Shown here in pieces: positions 50,241 to 58,244 of a stretch of DNA of 64,000 nt. The DNA comes from Terrabacter sp. MAHUQ-38 (lineage in GTDB: Bacteria > Actinomycetota > Actinomycetes > Actinomycetales > Dermatophilaceae): the NCBI RefSeq assembly GCF_014518425.1, contig NZ_JACVCU010000009.1, forward strand, positions 62,001 to 126,000, in the 5' to 3' direction. The notes under the pieces are model-generated. The model saw only the letters and a list, made by a program, of their open reading frames with translations, searched no databases and was not told where the DNA came from. Positions within the stretch are counted from its first letter, which is position 1. Each line of letters starts with the position of its first letter. The position numbers and the translations under genes are program-made.

Positions 50241-50962
50241 GTGAGCACCTGGCCGGTATCCCCCTGCCCCGACGCCGGCATCCCGGTGGCCGCCGTCGAG
50301 GCGGTCCTGGTGGCCAGCACGAAGGCCGTGCCGGGCGTGCGGCACGTGTCGATCAGCCTCGTCGAGCGAGGCGGAGTCCCGCGCACCCTCGCTGCGACGG
50401 GGCCCCTGGCTCGGCGCCTCGACGAGATCCAGCGCGCTGGCCGAAGGCCCGGCCGTCGACGCCGTGAACGGTCGCGTCCCGGTCGTCGCGCTCGACCGCG
50501 ATGAGCTCGAGCACCGTGTCCGCTGGCCCGAGGTGAGCCCTCGGGCCGCCAGCCTGGGGCTGACGGCGGCGCTCGCCGTCCGGCTGGTCTGGGAGGGCAG
50601 GACGATCGGCGTGCTCACCCTGCTCCGACGATGCCGAACCGATGCCCGAACGGGCCGTCGAGCTCGCGACGGCCTTCGCCGCCCATGCCGCCGCCACCAT
50701 CGCGACTGCGCGGAAGGTCGAACAGCTCGAGCTGGCCATGGTCACCCGTCAGGAGATCGGGCAGGCGGTGGGCATCCTCATGGAACGCCATGGGCTCACG
50801 GCGGAGTCGGCGTTCACCTACCTGCGTCGTCTGTCGCAGAACGGCAACGTGAAGCTGCGGGACCTGGCCGAAGAGCTCCGGCTCACCGGCCGTCTGCCGG
50901 ACGACGACCGGGGACCCGAGTGTCCCACCGCCTCCGACCGGGCCGAACCGGGCCGAGAGTGA
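50241..50962 (+). pseudogene. GAF-ANTAR regulator gene broken by two frameshifts
   Basis: Three consecutive frames give one GAF-ANTAR protein. Frame one (50241 to about 50435): VPGVRHVSISLVERGGVPRTLAATGPLARRLDEIQ. Frame two (about 50437-50613): ALAEGPAVDAVNGRVPVVALDRDELEHRVRWPEVS...IGVLTL. Frame three (about 50615-50962): SDDAEPMPERAVELATAFAAHAAATIATARKVEQLELAMVTRQEIGQAVGILMERHGLTAESAFTYLRRLSQNGNVKLRDLAEEL, the complete ANTAR domain. Each junction needs a +1 shift (one extra base or two missing), so the frame is not restored. Either a recent pseudogene or two base-calling errors in GC runs. A separate internal start at 50642 could still make the ANTAR part alone. Confidence 0.8.
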
Positions 50963-51056
50963 CCACGTCGTCCCCGTGCTGCCGACCCTCAGGCGTCGCG
51001 CCGTTCTGACGAACGCTCGATCGGGTAGGGCAGCAGCACGAACGGGAGAGGAAATC

Positions 51057-52655
51057 GTGACGACGACGGATGCCGTGGTCATCGGCAGCGGGCCCAACGG
51101 GCTCGTGGCTGCCAACCTGCTCGTCGATGCGGGGTGGTCGGTGGTCGTGCTCGAGGAGCAGGAGCGGCCCGGTGGGGCCGTGTGGAGCGATGACTCCGTG
51201 GCCGTCGGGCACGTCCACGACACGTTCAGCTCGTTCTACCCCTTGGCGGCCGGCTCGCCGACCATCCGTGGCCTTCACCTCGAGGACCACGGCCTCGAGT
51301 GGGTGCAGGCCCCAGCCGTGGTGGGCCACTCGTTCCCCGACGGACGGTGGGGCGTGCTGCACCGCGAGCGAAACGTAACAGCTGCGGCCCTCGACGCCGA
51401 CGCGCCGGGCGACGGCGACGCCTGGCTCGCCCTGTGCGACACGTGGGACCGCGTCGGCGACGACGTCATCCGGTGCCTGCTCACTCCCTTCCCACCCGTA
51501 CGGGGCGGGGCGGGCCTCGCGCGGCACGTGCTCCGTCCCGGCGGACTGGAGCTGCTGCGTGAGCTGGTGATGCCCGCCCGGACGCTGGCCGAGCGGCTCT
51601 TCCGGGGCGAGGCGGCCCGGCTGCTCGTCGCGGGAAACGCCGCCCACGCCGACATCGGTCTCGACGCACCGGGATCGGGTGCGATGGGGCTGCTGCTCGT
51701 GCTGCTGGGTCAGACGGTGGGGTTCCCGGTGCCGCGTGGCGGCGCGGGCTGCTTCTCGGGCGCGATGGTCCGGCGCCTCGAGGCGCGCGGCGGACAGGTC
51801 TGCCTCGGCGAGCGAGCCCTGGGCGTACGCGTCGAGCGCGGCCGCGCGGTCGCCGTGCGGTCAGCCACGCGCGAGCTGAGGGCGAGGCGCGCCGTGTTGG
51901 CCGACGTCTCTGCGCCCGCGTTGTACGGCGGCCTCGTGTCGTGGGAGGACCTGCCTGCTCGGCTGCGGCACCGGATGGGCGGCTTCGAGTGGGACCCATC
52001 GACGTTCAAGGTCGACTGGGCCCTCGACACACCCGTCCCGTGGGCGGGTGCGCCGCAGACGGCCCCCGGGACCGTGCACATCGCGGACTCGCTGGACGAG
52101 ATGACGCTCAGCGCCGGACAGGTGGCCGCTGGTCTCGTGCCGGACCGCCCGTTCCTCCTGGTCGGCCAGATGGGGGCGGCCGACCCCTCCCGGGTGCCCG
52201 ATGGCCATGAGGCGCTGTGGGCGTACACCCATGTGCCGCAACGAGTGCGAGGTGACGCAGCGTCCGGGCGCCCCGGGGTGGGCGAGGTGGGCGGCAGGTG
52301 GGACGAGGCCGACCTCGAGGCGATGGCCGAGCGCGTCGAGGCGCGCATCGAGGAGCGGGCTCCCGGGTTCCGAGACTGCATCACCGCCCGGCGCATCCTC
52401 GGTCCGCACCAGCTCGAGGCGCTCGACCGCAACCTCGTCGGAGGTGCGATCAACGGCGGCACGGCCGGCCTGCACCAGCAGCTCGTCTTCCGGCCCGTCG
52501 CCGGCTCCGGGCGGCCCGAGACACCCGTCAGGGACCTCTACCTGGCGTCCGCCTCGGCGCACCCGGGAGGCGGGGTGCACGGGGCGTGCGGTGCCAATGC
52601 CGCCCGAGCCGCGTTGTGGCACAACAGGACCCGACTCCCATGGAGGCGCTCATGA
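51057..52655 (+). CDS. FAD-dependent oxidoreductase, phytoene-desaturase-like
   Basis: 532 aa. The dinucleotide-binding start is DAVVIGSGPNGLVAANLLVDAGWSVVVLEEQERPGGAVWS, characteristic of the CrtI/pyridine-nucleotide-disulphide-like family related to retinol saturase and phytoene desaturase. The C-terminal FAD closure is DLYLASASAHPGGGVHGACGANAARAAL. Substrate unknown, probably a lipid or isoprenoid. GTG 51057 follows GAGAGGAAA. Overlaps the SRPBCC gene by four bases. Confidence 0.9.
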   Translation: MTTTDAVVIGSGPNGLVAANLLVDAGWSVVVLEEQERPGGAVWSDDSVAVGHVHDTFSSFYPLAAGSPTIRGLHLEDHGLEWVQAPAVVGHSFPDGRWGVLHRERNVTAAALDADAPGDGDAWLALCDTWDRVGDDVIRCLLTPFPPVRGGAGLARHVLRPGGLELLRELVMPARTLAERLFRGEAARLLVAGNAAHADIGLDAPGSGAMGLLLVLLGQTVGFPVPRGGAGCFSGAMVRRLEARGGQVCLGERALGVRVERGRAVAVRSATRELRARRAVLADVSAPALYGGLVSWEDLPARLRHRMGGFEWDPSTFKVDWALDTPVPWAGAPQTAPGTVHIADSLDEMTLSAGQVAAGLVPDRPFLLVGQMGAADPSRVPDGHEALWAYTHVPQRVRGDAASGRPGVGEVGGRWDEADLEAMAERVEARIEERAPGFRDCITARRILGPHQLEALDRNLVGGAINGGTAGLHQQLVFRPVAGSGRPETPVRDLYLASASAHPGGGVHGACGANAARAALWHNRTRLPWRRS

Positions 52656-53098
52656 GTACGACCACCCGCATCATCCACGGCTCACCCGAGGCTGTCTTCG
52701 ACGTGCTCGCCAACGGGTGGAGCTACAGCCAGTGGGTGGTCGGAGCCTCTCGCATCCGAGAAGTCTCCGAAGGCTGGCCGGCAGAGGGCGCCGAGATCCA
52801 CCACTCCGTGGGTGCCTGGCCGCTGCTCATCGACGACACCACGACCGTGCGGCGGTCGGAGCGCCCGACGCTGCTCGAGCTGACCGTGCGCGCGTGGCCG
52901 TCCGGCGAGGGTGTCGTGCGGATCACCTGCCGCCCCGACGGCGCGGACACCGAGGTGACGATGGAGGAGGACGCGGCGAGGGGTCCGGCGCTGCTGGTGC
53001 CCCGACCGGTGCGCAGCCTCGCGCTCGACCGGCGGAACCGGGAGGCCTTGGCACGCTTGGCGATCCTCGTCGAGCGAGCCGGGACCCACGCCGTCTGA
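52652..53098 (+). CDS. SRPBCC (START-like) family protein
   Basis: 148 aa: STTTRIIHGSPEAVFDVLANGWSYSQWVVGASRIREVSEGWPAEGAEIHHSVG is the opening of a polyketide-cyclase-like SRPBCC fold with a hydrophobic ligand cavity. ATG 52652 overlaps the oxidoreductase stop; GGAGG is five bases upstream. Coupling suggests it binds the substrate or product of the FAD enzyme (inference). Confidence 0.88.
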   Translation: MSTTTRIIHGSPEAVFDVLANGWSYSQWVVGASRIREVSEGWPAEGAEIHHSVGAWPLLIDDTTTVRRSERPTLLELTVRAWPSGEGVVRITCRPDGADTEVTMEEDAARGPALLVPRPVRSLALDRRNREALARLAILVERAGTHAV

Positions 53099-53135
53099 AC
53101 CACCTCGCGTCGGCCCCGTCGCAGAGGGGCACGTG

Positions 53136-53375
53136 TCAGGCGTGGCCGCCTCGGTCACGTGTCGAGCGTGCCGCGAGCACGCCGCCGACGACGGCGCCCA
53201 CGAGCGGGGTGCCGTAGCCGATGAGGACCGCGAGTGCGAGATCCTCCATGCCTCCCGAGCGGCCGGGCACCGTCATGACGAACTGGATCGCCATGTAGCC
53301 GAAGCCCAGGCCGGCAGCGGCGCCGAGGACGACGCCGAAGAGGATGGTCAGGGCCGTGATGACAGGTCGTGGCAC
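53136..53375 (-). CDS. Small two-helix membrane protein
   Basis: 79 aa with two membrane helices: VITALTILFGVVLGAAAGLGFGYMAIQFV and LALAVLIGYGTPLVGAVVGGVLAA. GTG 53375 is preceded by AGGAG at six bases; a longer frame from 53414 adds 13 residues without a ribosome site. Function unknown. Confidence 0.72.
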   Translation of the reverse strand: MPRPVITALTILFGVVLGAAAGLGFGYMAIQFVMTVPGRSGGMEDLALAVLIGYGTPLVGAVVGGVLAARSTRDRGGHA

Positions 53376-53472
53376 GAGAGCTCCTCCTCGGACGGTGCTG
53401 ACACCGTAGGGCACCGCGGTGCCTCGTGGCCCGGCTCCGGAGGCGGTGCCGCACCGATGGACGAGGCGCTGT

Positions 53473-53487
53473 GCAACCCATGGTTGC
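53473..53487. promoter_or_regulatory. ArsR-type operator 1
   Basis: GCAACC-CAT-GGTTGC, a perfect 6-3-6 inverted repeat overlapping the -35 element of the SRPBCC-arsR operon. Confidence 0.82.
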
Positions 53488-53512
53488 GCTTTGCGGCTGG
53501 AGCCGCTACCTT
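53484..53512 (+). promoter_or_regulatory. Promoter of the SRPBCC-arsR operon
   Basis: -35 TTGCGC (53484-53489), exactly 17 bp, -10 TACCTT (53507-53512). Sandwiched between two identical inverted repeats. Confidence 0.65.
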
Positions 53513-53517
53513 GATGT

Positions 53518-53532
53518 GCAACCGAAGGTTGC
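53518..53532. promoter_or_regulatory. ArsR-type operator 2
   Basis: GCAACC-GAA-GGTTGC, the same arms as operator 1 with a different 3-base centre, 45 bp away and covering the probable transcription start. Confidence 0.82.
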
Positions 53533-53549
53533 TATATCGAGGAGACGCC

Positions 53550-54014
53550 ATGGAGTACGCCAGCATCGAGCGTGAGATCCACGTCGACGCCCCGCCCGAG
53601 GTGGTGTTCGAGGTGATCAGCCAGCCGGAGCACGTCCGCGACTGGTGGTACGCCGAGTCCGACGTCCAACCCGTGGCCGGCGCCACGGGGGAGCTGGTGT
53701 GGGCCGACGGCGACAACCCGCGCGCCAACGTCGTGTCGATGACCGTCGTGGCCGCCGAGCCGCCGCGCGTCCTCACGTTCCGCTGGACGCACCCCGCCGG
53801 CGAACAGGCGGTCGACGGCAACTCGCTGCTCGTGACCTTCGAGCTGGTTCCCGTCGGTGCGGGCACGCTGCTGCGTCTGACGGAGACCGGCTTCCGCGAG
53901 CAGGGGTGGGAGATCGCGAAGCTCGAGCAGCAGTACCACCAGCACGTGGTCGGCTGGGACACCTTCGTGCCTCGCATCGCGGCGACGGCCGTCGGGCTGG
54001 TCTCGGCGCGATGA
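53550..54014 (+). CDS. SRPBCC/AHSA1-like protein in arsR operon
   Basis: 154 aa: YASIEREIHVDAPPEVVFEVISQPEHVRDWWYAESDVQPVAGATGELVW, a CalC/AHSA1-type SRPBCC domain, ending EIAKLEQQYHQHVVGWDTFVPRI. ATG follows GAGGAGA. It is the first gene of a coupled SRPBCC-ArsR pair, a recurrent actinobacterial arrangement in which the ArsR protein represses its own operon. Confidence 0.92.
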   Translation: MEYASIEREIHVDAPPEVVFEVISQPEHVRDWWYAESDVQPVAGATGELVWADGDNPRANVVSMTVVAAEPPRVLTFRWTHPAGEQAVDGNSLLVTFELVPVGAGTLLRLTETGFREQGWEIAKLEQQYHQHVVGWDTFVPRIAATAVGLVSAR

Positions 54015-54343
54015 ACGTCGCCGTCGACGACGAGCTGTGGTCGGCGATCGGCGACCCCACCCGGCGTCGGATGCTCGACCTGCTGCTGGCGACGGGTGAG
54101 GCCACCGCCACCTCGCTCAGCGAGCACCTCCCGGTGACCCGCCAGGCCGTGGCCAAGCACCTCGTCGCCCTCGATCGCGTCGGCCTCGTACGGGCGGCTG
54201 CGGCCGGCCGCGAGAAGCGTTACCACGTCGACGAGGCCCAGCTCGCCCGCGCCGTGGCCCAGCTCAACGCGGTCGGCCACGCGTGGGACGCCCGCCTGCG
54301 GCGCATCAAGCAGATCGCCGAAGCCATCCACAAGAACACGTGA
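54011..54343 (+). CDS. ArsR-family transcriptional repressor
   Basis: 110 aa winged helix: DDELWSAIGDPTRRRMLDLLLATGEATATSLSEHLPVTRQAVAKHLVALDRVGLVRAAAAGREKRYHVDE. It lacks the Cys metal-binding box of true arsenic sensors, as usual for the SRPBCC-linked group. Overlaps the preceding gene by four bases. The twin GCAACC-N3-GGTTGC sites upstream are its probable operators. Confidence 0.93.
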   Translation: MNVAVDDELWSAIGDPTRRRMLDLLLATGEATATSLSEHLPVTRQAVAKHLVALDRVGLVRAAAAGREKRYHVDEAQLARAVAQLNAVGHAWDARLRRIKQIAEAIHKNT

Positions 54344-54390
54344 CCACGTCCCGGCCGCGACCGCGGCGGGGAGGGAGGAGGGAGAGGACG

Positions 54391-54846
54391 ATGGTGGACA
54401 TCCTGCACCGTATGGGGACCACAGCCTCGAAGGATGCGGTGTATGAGGCGCTGACGACGACCGAGGGCCTCGCGGCCTGGTGGACGAAGGACACGCGCGG
54501 CAAGGGCGCACCGGGCGGACTGCTCGAGTTCCGTTTCGACCTGGGCACCGACGAGCCCGGGGGTTTCGACATGCGGGTCCTGGAGGCCGAGCCGGGCGAG
54601 CGCGTGCTCTGGGAGGTCGTCGACGGCCCGGAGGAGTGGATCGGGACCCGGATCGGCTGGGACCTGCACACCGACGACGACTGGACGATCGTGATGTTCG
54701 CCCATCAGGGGTGGCGAGAGCCGGTCGAGTTCATGCACCACTGCAGCACCAAGTGGGCGACGTTCCTGCTGAGCCTCAAGTCGTTCGTCGAGACCGGCAC
54801 AGGCGCTCCGGCGCCGCGCGACGTGAAGATCAGCAACTGGCACTGA
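54391..54846 (+). CDS. SRPBCC/AHSA1-like protein
   Basis: 151 aa: VDILHRMGTTASKDAVYEALTTTEGLAAWWTKDTRGKGAPGGLLEFRF is another AHSA1-type SRPBCC domain, ending HHCSTKWATFLLSLKSFVETGTGAPAPRDVKI. ATG 54391 has a purine-rich GGAGGGAGAGGA ahead. It lies 47 bp after arsR and is probably in the same operon. Confidence 0.92.
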   Translation: MVDILHRMGTTASKDAVYEALTTTEGLAAWWTKDTRGKGAPGGLLEFRFDLGTDEPGGFDMRVLEAEPGERVLWEVVDGPEEWIGTRIGWDLHTDDDWTIVMFAHQGWREPVEFMHHCSTKWATFLLSLKSFVETGTGAPAPRDVKISNWH

Positions 54847-54860
54847 GCGCCGCGCGTGCC

Positions 54861-54891
54861 TTGACGGGCGCGGGCGATGCGGGTCTAGCGT
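54861..54891 (+). promoter_or_regulatory. Probable dodecin promoter
   Basis: -35 TTGACG (54861-54866), 19 bp, -10 TAGCGT (54886-54891). The spacer is one or two bases longer than ideal. Confidence 0.5.
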
Positions 54892-54942
54892 GAGTGCACG
54901 CGACTCGGACGAACCGGGTGGCTCCATGCGAAGCGAGGGATC

Positions 54943-55152
54943 ATGGCCAACCACGTCTATGCCATCTCCGAGGTCGTCGGCTCGTCGCCCGAGAGTATCG
55001 AGGACGCCGTCGGCAACGCGGTCGCGAAGGCCGGCACGACCGTGCGCAACCTCGACTGGTTCGAGGTCGGGAGCATCCGCGGGCAGCTCGCCGACGGAGC
55101 GGTCGCCCACTGGCAGGTCACCGTCAAGCTCGGCTTCCGCCTCGAGGACTGA
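54943..55152 (+). CDS. Dodecin
   Basis: 69 aa, the standard dodecin length. [67 protein letters not shown] matches the family throughout, with the flavin-stacking Trp in LDWFEV. Dodecins form dodecamers that store FMN/riboflavin. ATG 54943 follows GAGGGA. Followed by a perfect terminator. Confidence 0.95.
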   Translation: MANHVYAISEVVGSSPESIEDAVGNAVAKAGTTVRNLDWFEVGSIRGQLADGAVAHWQVTVKLGFRLED

Positions 55153-55171
55153 CCGCACCACGAGCATTCCC

Positions 55172-55207
55172 GCCGTATGCCGTCCGGCGCCCCGGACGGC
55201 ATACGGC
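55172..55207 (+). terminator. Perfect 16-bp-stem terminator after dodecin
   Basis: GCCGTATGCCGTCCGG (55172-55187) and its exact reverse complement (55192-55207) around a CGCC loop. Confidence 0.92.
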
Positions 55208-55240
55208 ACACGTGCGTCCGTGCGTCGATCAACGACCGAG

Positions 55241-55420
55241 GCTCCGGTCGAGCTCGCTCCCACGGGTGAGGAGCTCAACGACGTCACCGGACTCGATCAG
55301 CTCAACGACGGCGAAGTCCCTCCCACCGTCACCGTCACGGCCGACGGTCGTCCCTTCACCGCGCGGCTTCGGCTGGACACACCTCGCGAGGCCGACTACA
55401 TCCGGCACGGCGGTGTCATG
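55241..55420 (+). pseudogene. Aconitase C-terminal fragment
   Basis: The + strand encodes PVELAPTGEELNDVTGLDQLNDGEVPPTVTVTADG...TARLRLDTPREADYIRHGGVM, matching the end of bacterial aconitate hydratase A (typical TVTV-AD...[22 protein letters not shown]). It breaks off at HGGVM, where a segment of the same gene begins in the opposite orientation. No start, so a remnant. Confidence 0.8.
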
Positions 55421-55439
55421 TCGTCCTGCGAGGGCTGTT

Positions 55440-55858
55440 CCGCAAGGGCGTGCGCGAGGACCGGGTGCGGGGAGGCGAGGTCGTTCATGGCCACCTCGGG
55501 CTGGATGCGGCCCTCGAAGTTGCGCGTTGCCGGACAGGACGGACGCTACGGTCAGCCCGTGCCCGGCGATGGCGGCCGACACCTCCGGCACAAGTGCCCC
55601 GATGCGCGATGCAGGTCATGCAACCGAAGCCGGCGAGGTGGAACCCAGCGTGCCGCGGTCGTCGACGAGGCCTGCCCGCCGGCAGTAGTCCATGTCGACG
55701 CGAGAGCCCGGGCTGAGGGTGGTCTTGACCCAGGGCTTGCTGCGCAGGCCGGCGCGGATGGCGTTGCGGGCCAGCAGCCCCGCCGTGACCATCACGGCCG
55801 GGTTGGACGTGCTGGTGCACGACGTGATGGCGGCGACAGCGACGGCGCGGCGCGGGTG
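55440..55858 (-). pseudogene. Aconitase internal fragment, inverted and frameshifted
   Basis: The - strand reads [54 protein letters not shown] (first Fe-S Cys region), then in another frame [11 protein letters not shown] (the remaining Fe-S cysteines), then PEVSAAIAGHGLTVASVLSGN, then after a further shift RNFEGRIQPEVAMNDLASPHPVLAHALAEQ. At least three frameshifts, and no 5' third of the gene. With the + strand fragment it forms a scrambled, nonfunctional acnA relic. Confidence 0.82.
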
Positions 55859-55863
55859 ATGCT

Positions 55864-56295
55864 CGAGCACATCGGGACGAGCCTGGGTGCGACGGCCGTG
55901 CGCCGGCTCGGACGCCAGGGCTCGCCCACGGGCTGACGCCTGTCTCAGTGTGCGGACCGGACTTGTAATTCCTACTGGTTCAGAATGAAATACGTGGCAT
56001 GCACCGCCACCAGATGCTGACCAAGCGTCGGGCGATCGACCACATGGGGACCGCCAGCGCGATCTGTCGCTGAGCCTCGCTCCCGGGAGGGCCGCCGCGC
56101 GCCCTCCGGCACGAGTACCCACCCGCACTGACGCGTACTGGCGCGCGGTGACGCATGCCGACTCGAACTGACGCGCGTCACCGAGCCCGGCGCGAGACGT
56201 GTCCGGGTGGCCAGTCGTCACAGTCCTCTTCTGCCGCACCCGTTACGGGCGCCCGCCCGTTCCGCGCACCCTGTCCCCGAAAGGTTCATCCTGCC
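55864..56295. promoter_or_regulatory. Upstream region of the sulfonate operon
   Basis: About 430 bp without a gene. It holds an AT-rich patch at about 55962-55993 with ATTC...GAAT symmetry (ATTCCTACTGGTTCAGAAT), a likely promoter area. It also holds phased TGACGC repeats at 56129-56180 and GAAAGG before the first start codon. No RNA element could be recognised. Confidence 0.45.
56129..56180. repeat. Helically phased TGACGC repeats
   Basis: TGACGC occurs at 56129, 56149 and 56169, exactly 20 bp apart; a related TGGCGC sits at 56139, and CGACTC at 56159 keeps the 10-bp register more loosely. The last copy is the palindrome TGACGCGCGTCA. One helical turn per unit suggests cooperative binding by a regulator of the sulfur operon. 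Confidence 0.7.
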
Positions 56296-57381
56296 ATGCC
56301 CAGCACCGCCCACTCGCACCCACCCCGCCGTCGGTCCGTCGTGATCGCACTCACCTCTGCCCCGCTCGTGGCCCTGCTCGCGGCCTGCGGCGGCAGCTCG
56401 AACGCCGCAGATGGGGGCCCGGGCCTCGCTCTGACGGCCGCCTTGCCCCACGCCGTGCCGAAGGGCACGACGCTCGTCGTGGGCGACCCACAGGTCGAGC
56501 AGGCCCTCAGGCTCTCCGGCGAGCTCGAGAAGTTCACCTTCCCCGTCACCTTCGCCAACATCAGCGGTGGTCCGCAGACTCTGGAAGCCTTCCGCGCCAA
56601 GGCTCTTGACCTCGGTTCGGTCGCCGACATCCCGCCCCTGCAGGCCGAGTGGACAGGGGTCGACACGCGCATCGTCGCCGCGCAGTTCCGTCTGCAGCCC
56701 GAGGCTCATCCGCTCTACCAGCTCGGCGTGGCCCCCGGGGTCGCGGTGCGGACCATCGCTGACCTCCGTGGCAAGAAGATCGCCTACAGCCCCGGCCAGG
56801 CCCAGGGCGCGCTCGTCCTCCGGGTGCTACAGAAGGCGGGCCTGACACAGGACGACGTCGAGCTCGTCGAGCTGCCCAGCACGGGCGATGTGTACCCGAC
56901 TGCCTTGGCCTCCAAGCAGATCGATGTCGCGCCCATCGGCGGAGTGGCCGTCAAGCGCTACCTCGCGAAGTACGGCAGAGACGGTGCCACCGTCATCCCG
57001 CACGGTCTGCGCGACGACCCAGGTCACCTCTACGCGCTCGAGAGCTCGCTGCAGGACGCGGGCAAGGCCGCCGCGATCCGCGAGTACGTCGCCCACTGGG
57101 GCGTCGCCCTCAAGTGGATCGACGAGCACCCGAAGGAGTGGATCGAGGGCTACTACGTCAAGAACCAGGGCCTGACGACCGCTGACGGCGAGTACCTCGT
57201 CAAGACCGCCGGCATCCGTGACGTGCCGACCGACTGGACCGACGCGATCACGCGCCACCAGGCGACGGCGGACCTGCTCGCCACCGAGCAGGACCGACCG
57301 CACATCGACGTCACGACGATCTGGGACCGCCGCTTCGAGAAGGTCGGCGGCACGGCATACCGGACGGGGAAGGCATCATGA
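56296..57381 (+). CDS. Sulfonate/organosulfur ABC transporter substrate-binding lipoprotein
   Basis: 361 aa, SsuA/TauA-type. Basic start (PPRRRSVV), hydrophobic core and lipobox LAA-C31 give a lipoprotein. Binding-fold hallmarks: GTTLVVGDPQVEQALRLSGELEKF, ISGGPQTLEAFRAKALDLGSVADIPPLQA, RTIADLRGKKIAYSPGQAQGALVLRVLQKAGL and KQIDVAPIGGVAVKRYL. ATG 56296 has only a distant GAAAGG but precedes the signal peptide. First gene of a seven-gene operon; the ligand could be a sulfonate, sulfone or similar. Confidence 0.9.
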   Translation: MPSTAHSHPPRRRSVVIALTSAPLVALLAACGGSSNAADGGPGLALTAALPHAVPKGTTLVVGDPQVEQALRLSGELEKFTFPVTFANISGGPQTLEAFRAKALDLGSVADIPPLQAEWTGVDTRIVAAQFRLQPEAHPLYQLGVAPGVAVRTIADLRGKKIAYSPGQAQGALVLRVLQKAGLTQDDVELVELPSTGDVYPTALASKQIDVAPIGGVAVKRYLAKYGRDGATVIPHGLRDDPGHLYALESSLQDAGKAAAIREYVAHWGVALKWIDEHPKEWIEGYYVKNQGLTTADGEYLVKTAGIRDVPTDWTDAITRHQATADLLATEQDRPHIDVTTIWDRRFEKVGGTAYRTGKAS

Positions 57382-58244
57382 CGACACTCATCGACATCGC
57401 CCGACCACGGCAGTCCTCCACTCCCGCAACGGCTCCCGTCGCCCTGGCCGTCGACGAGAGGCCTCTGGCCAAGCGTCTCGGCCCCGGTCGCAGGCGACAG
57501 GGCGCTGCCGCTCTCGGCCCGGTCGTCCTTCTCGTCGCGTGGGTGGTGGGCTCCGCCTCAGGAGTGCTCGATCCGCGCACCCTGTCGGCCCCGTGGACCG
57601 TCGTCACCACGGCGGCGGAGCTCGTCGGCGACGGCCGGCTCCAGAGCAACCTCGCGGTGTCCGCGCAACGGGCCGGGCTCGGGCTGCTCCTCGGCATCCT
57701 CCTGGGGGCGGCGCTCGCGCTCGTCTCGGGCCTCAGCCGGGTCGGTGAGTCGCTCGTCGACGGTCCCGTCCAGATCAAGCGCGCGATCCCGGCGCTCGCG
57801 CTGCTGCCCCTCCTGATCCTCTGGCTGGGCATCGGCGAGCCGATGAAGGTCGTCACGATCACGCTGGGGGTCTTCGTGCCGATCTACATCCAGACCCACG
57901 CCGGGCTCCGCAGCATCGAGAGCAAGTACGTTGAGCTCGCCCAGACGGTGGGCCTGAGCCGAGCTGCCTTCGTGCGCAGGGTGATCCTGCCCGGGGCGCT
58001 TCCGGGGTTCCTCCTCGGGCTGCGCTTCGCGGTCACGGCTGCCTGGCTGTCCCTCGTCGTCGTCGAGCAGATCAACAGCACGAGCGGCATCGGCTACATG
58101 ATGGAGCTCGCGCGGACCTACGGGCAGACCGACATCATCGTCGTCGGGCTCGTGCTCTACGGCTTGCTGGGTCTGCTCTCCGACGGCGCCGTCCGGCTCC
58201 TGCAGAGGAGGGCCCTGTCATGGCAGCGCACCCTGAACTCCTGA
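57378..58244 (+). CDS. ssuC: Sulfonate-type ABC transporter permease
   Basis: 288 aa, about six membrane segments (AALGPVVLLVAWVVGSASG first) and the SsuC/TauC EAA loop VELAQTVGLSRAAFVRRVILPGALPGFLLGLRF. ATG overlaps the binding-protein stop by four bases. The downstream ATPase gene starts 25 bases before its stop. Confidence 0.92.
   Translation: MTTLIDIARPRQSSTPATAPVALAVDERPLAKRLGPGRRRQGAAALGPVVLLVAWVVGSASGVLDPRTLSAPWTVVTTAAELVGDGRLQSNLAVSAQRAGLGLLLGILLGAALALVSGLSRVGESLVDGPVQIKRAIPALALLPLLILWLGIGEPMKVVTITLGVFVPIYIQTHAGLRSIESKYVELAQTVGLSRAAFVRRVILPGALPGFLLGLRFAVTAAWLSLVVVEQINSTSGIGYMMELARTYGQTDIIVVGLVLYGLLGLLSDGAVRLLQRRALSWQRTLNS

Noticed and set aside
54890-55936. A 348-aa + strand frame starting before dodecin
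   Set aside because: It runs across dodecin in another frame and through both aconitase fragments and their junction; only the 55241-55420 stretch has homology.
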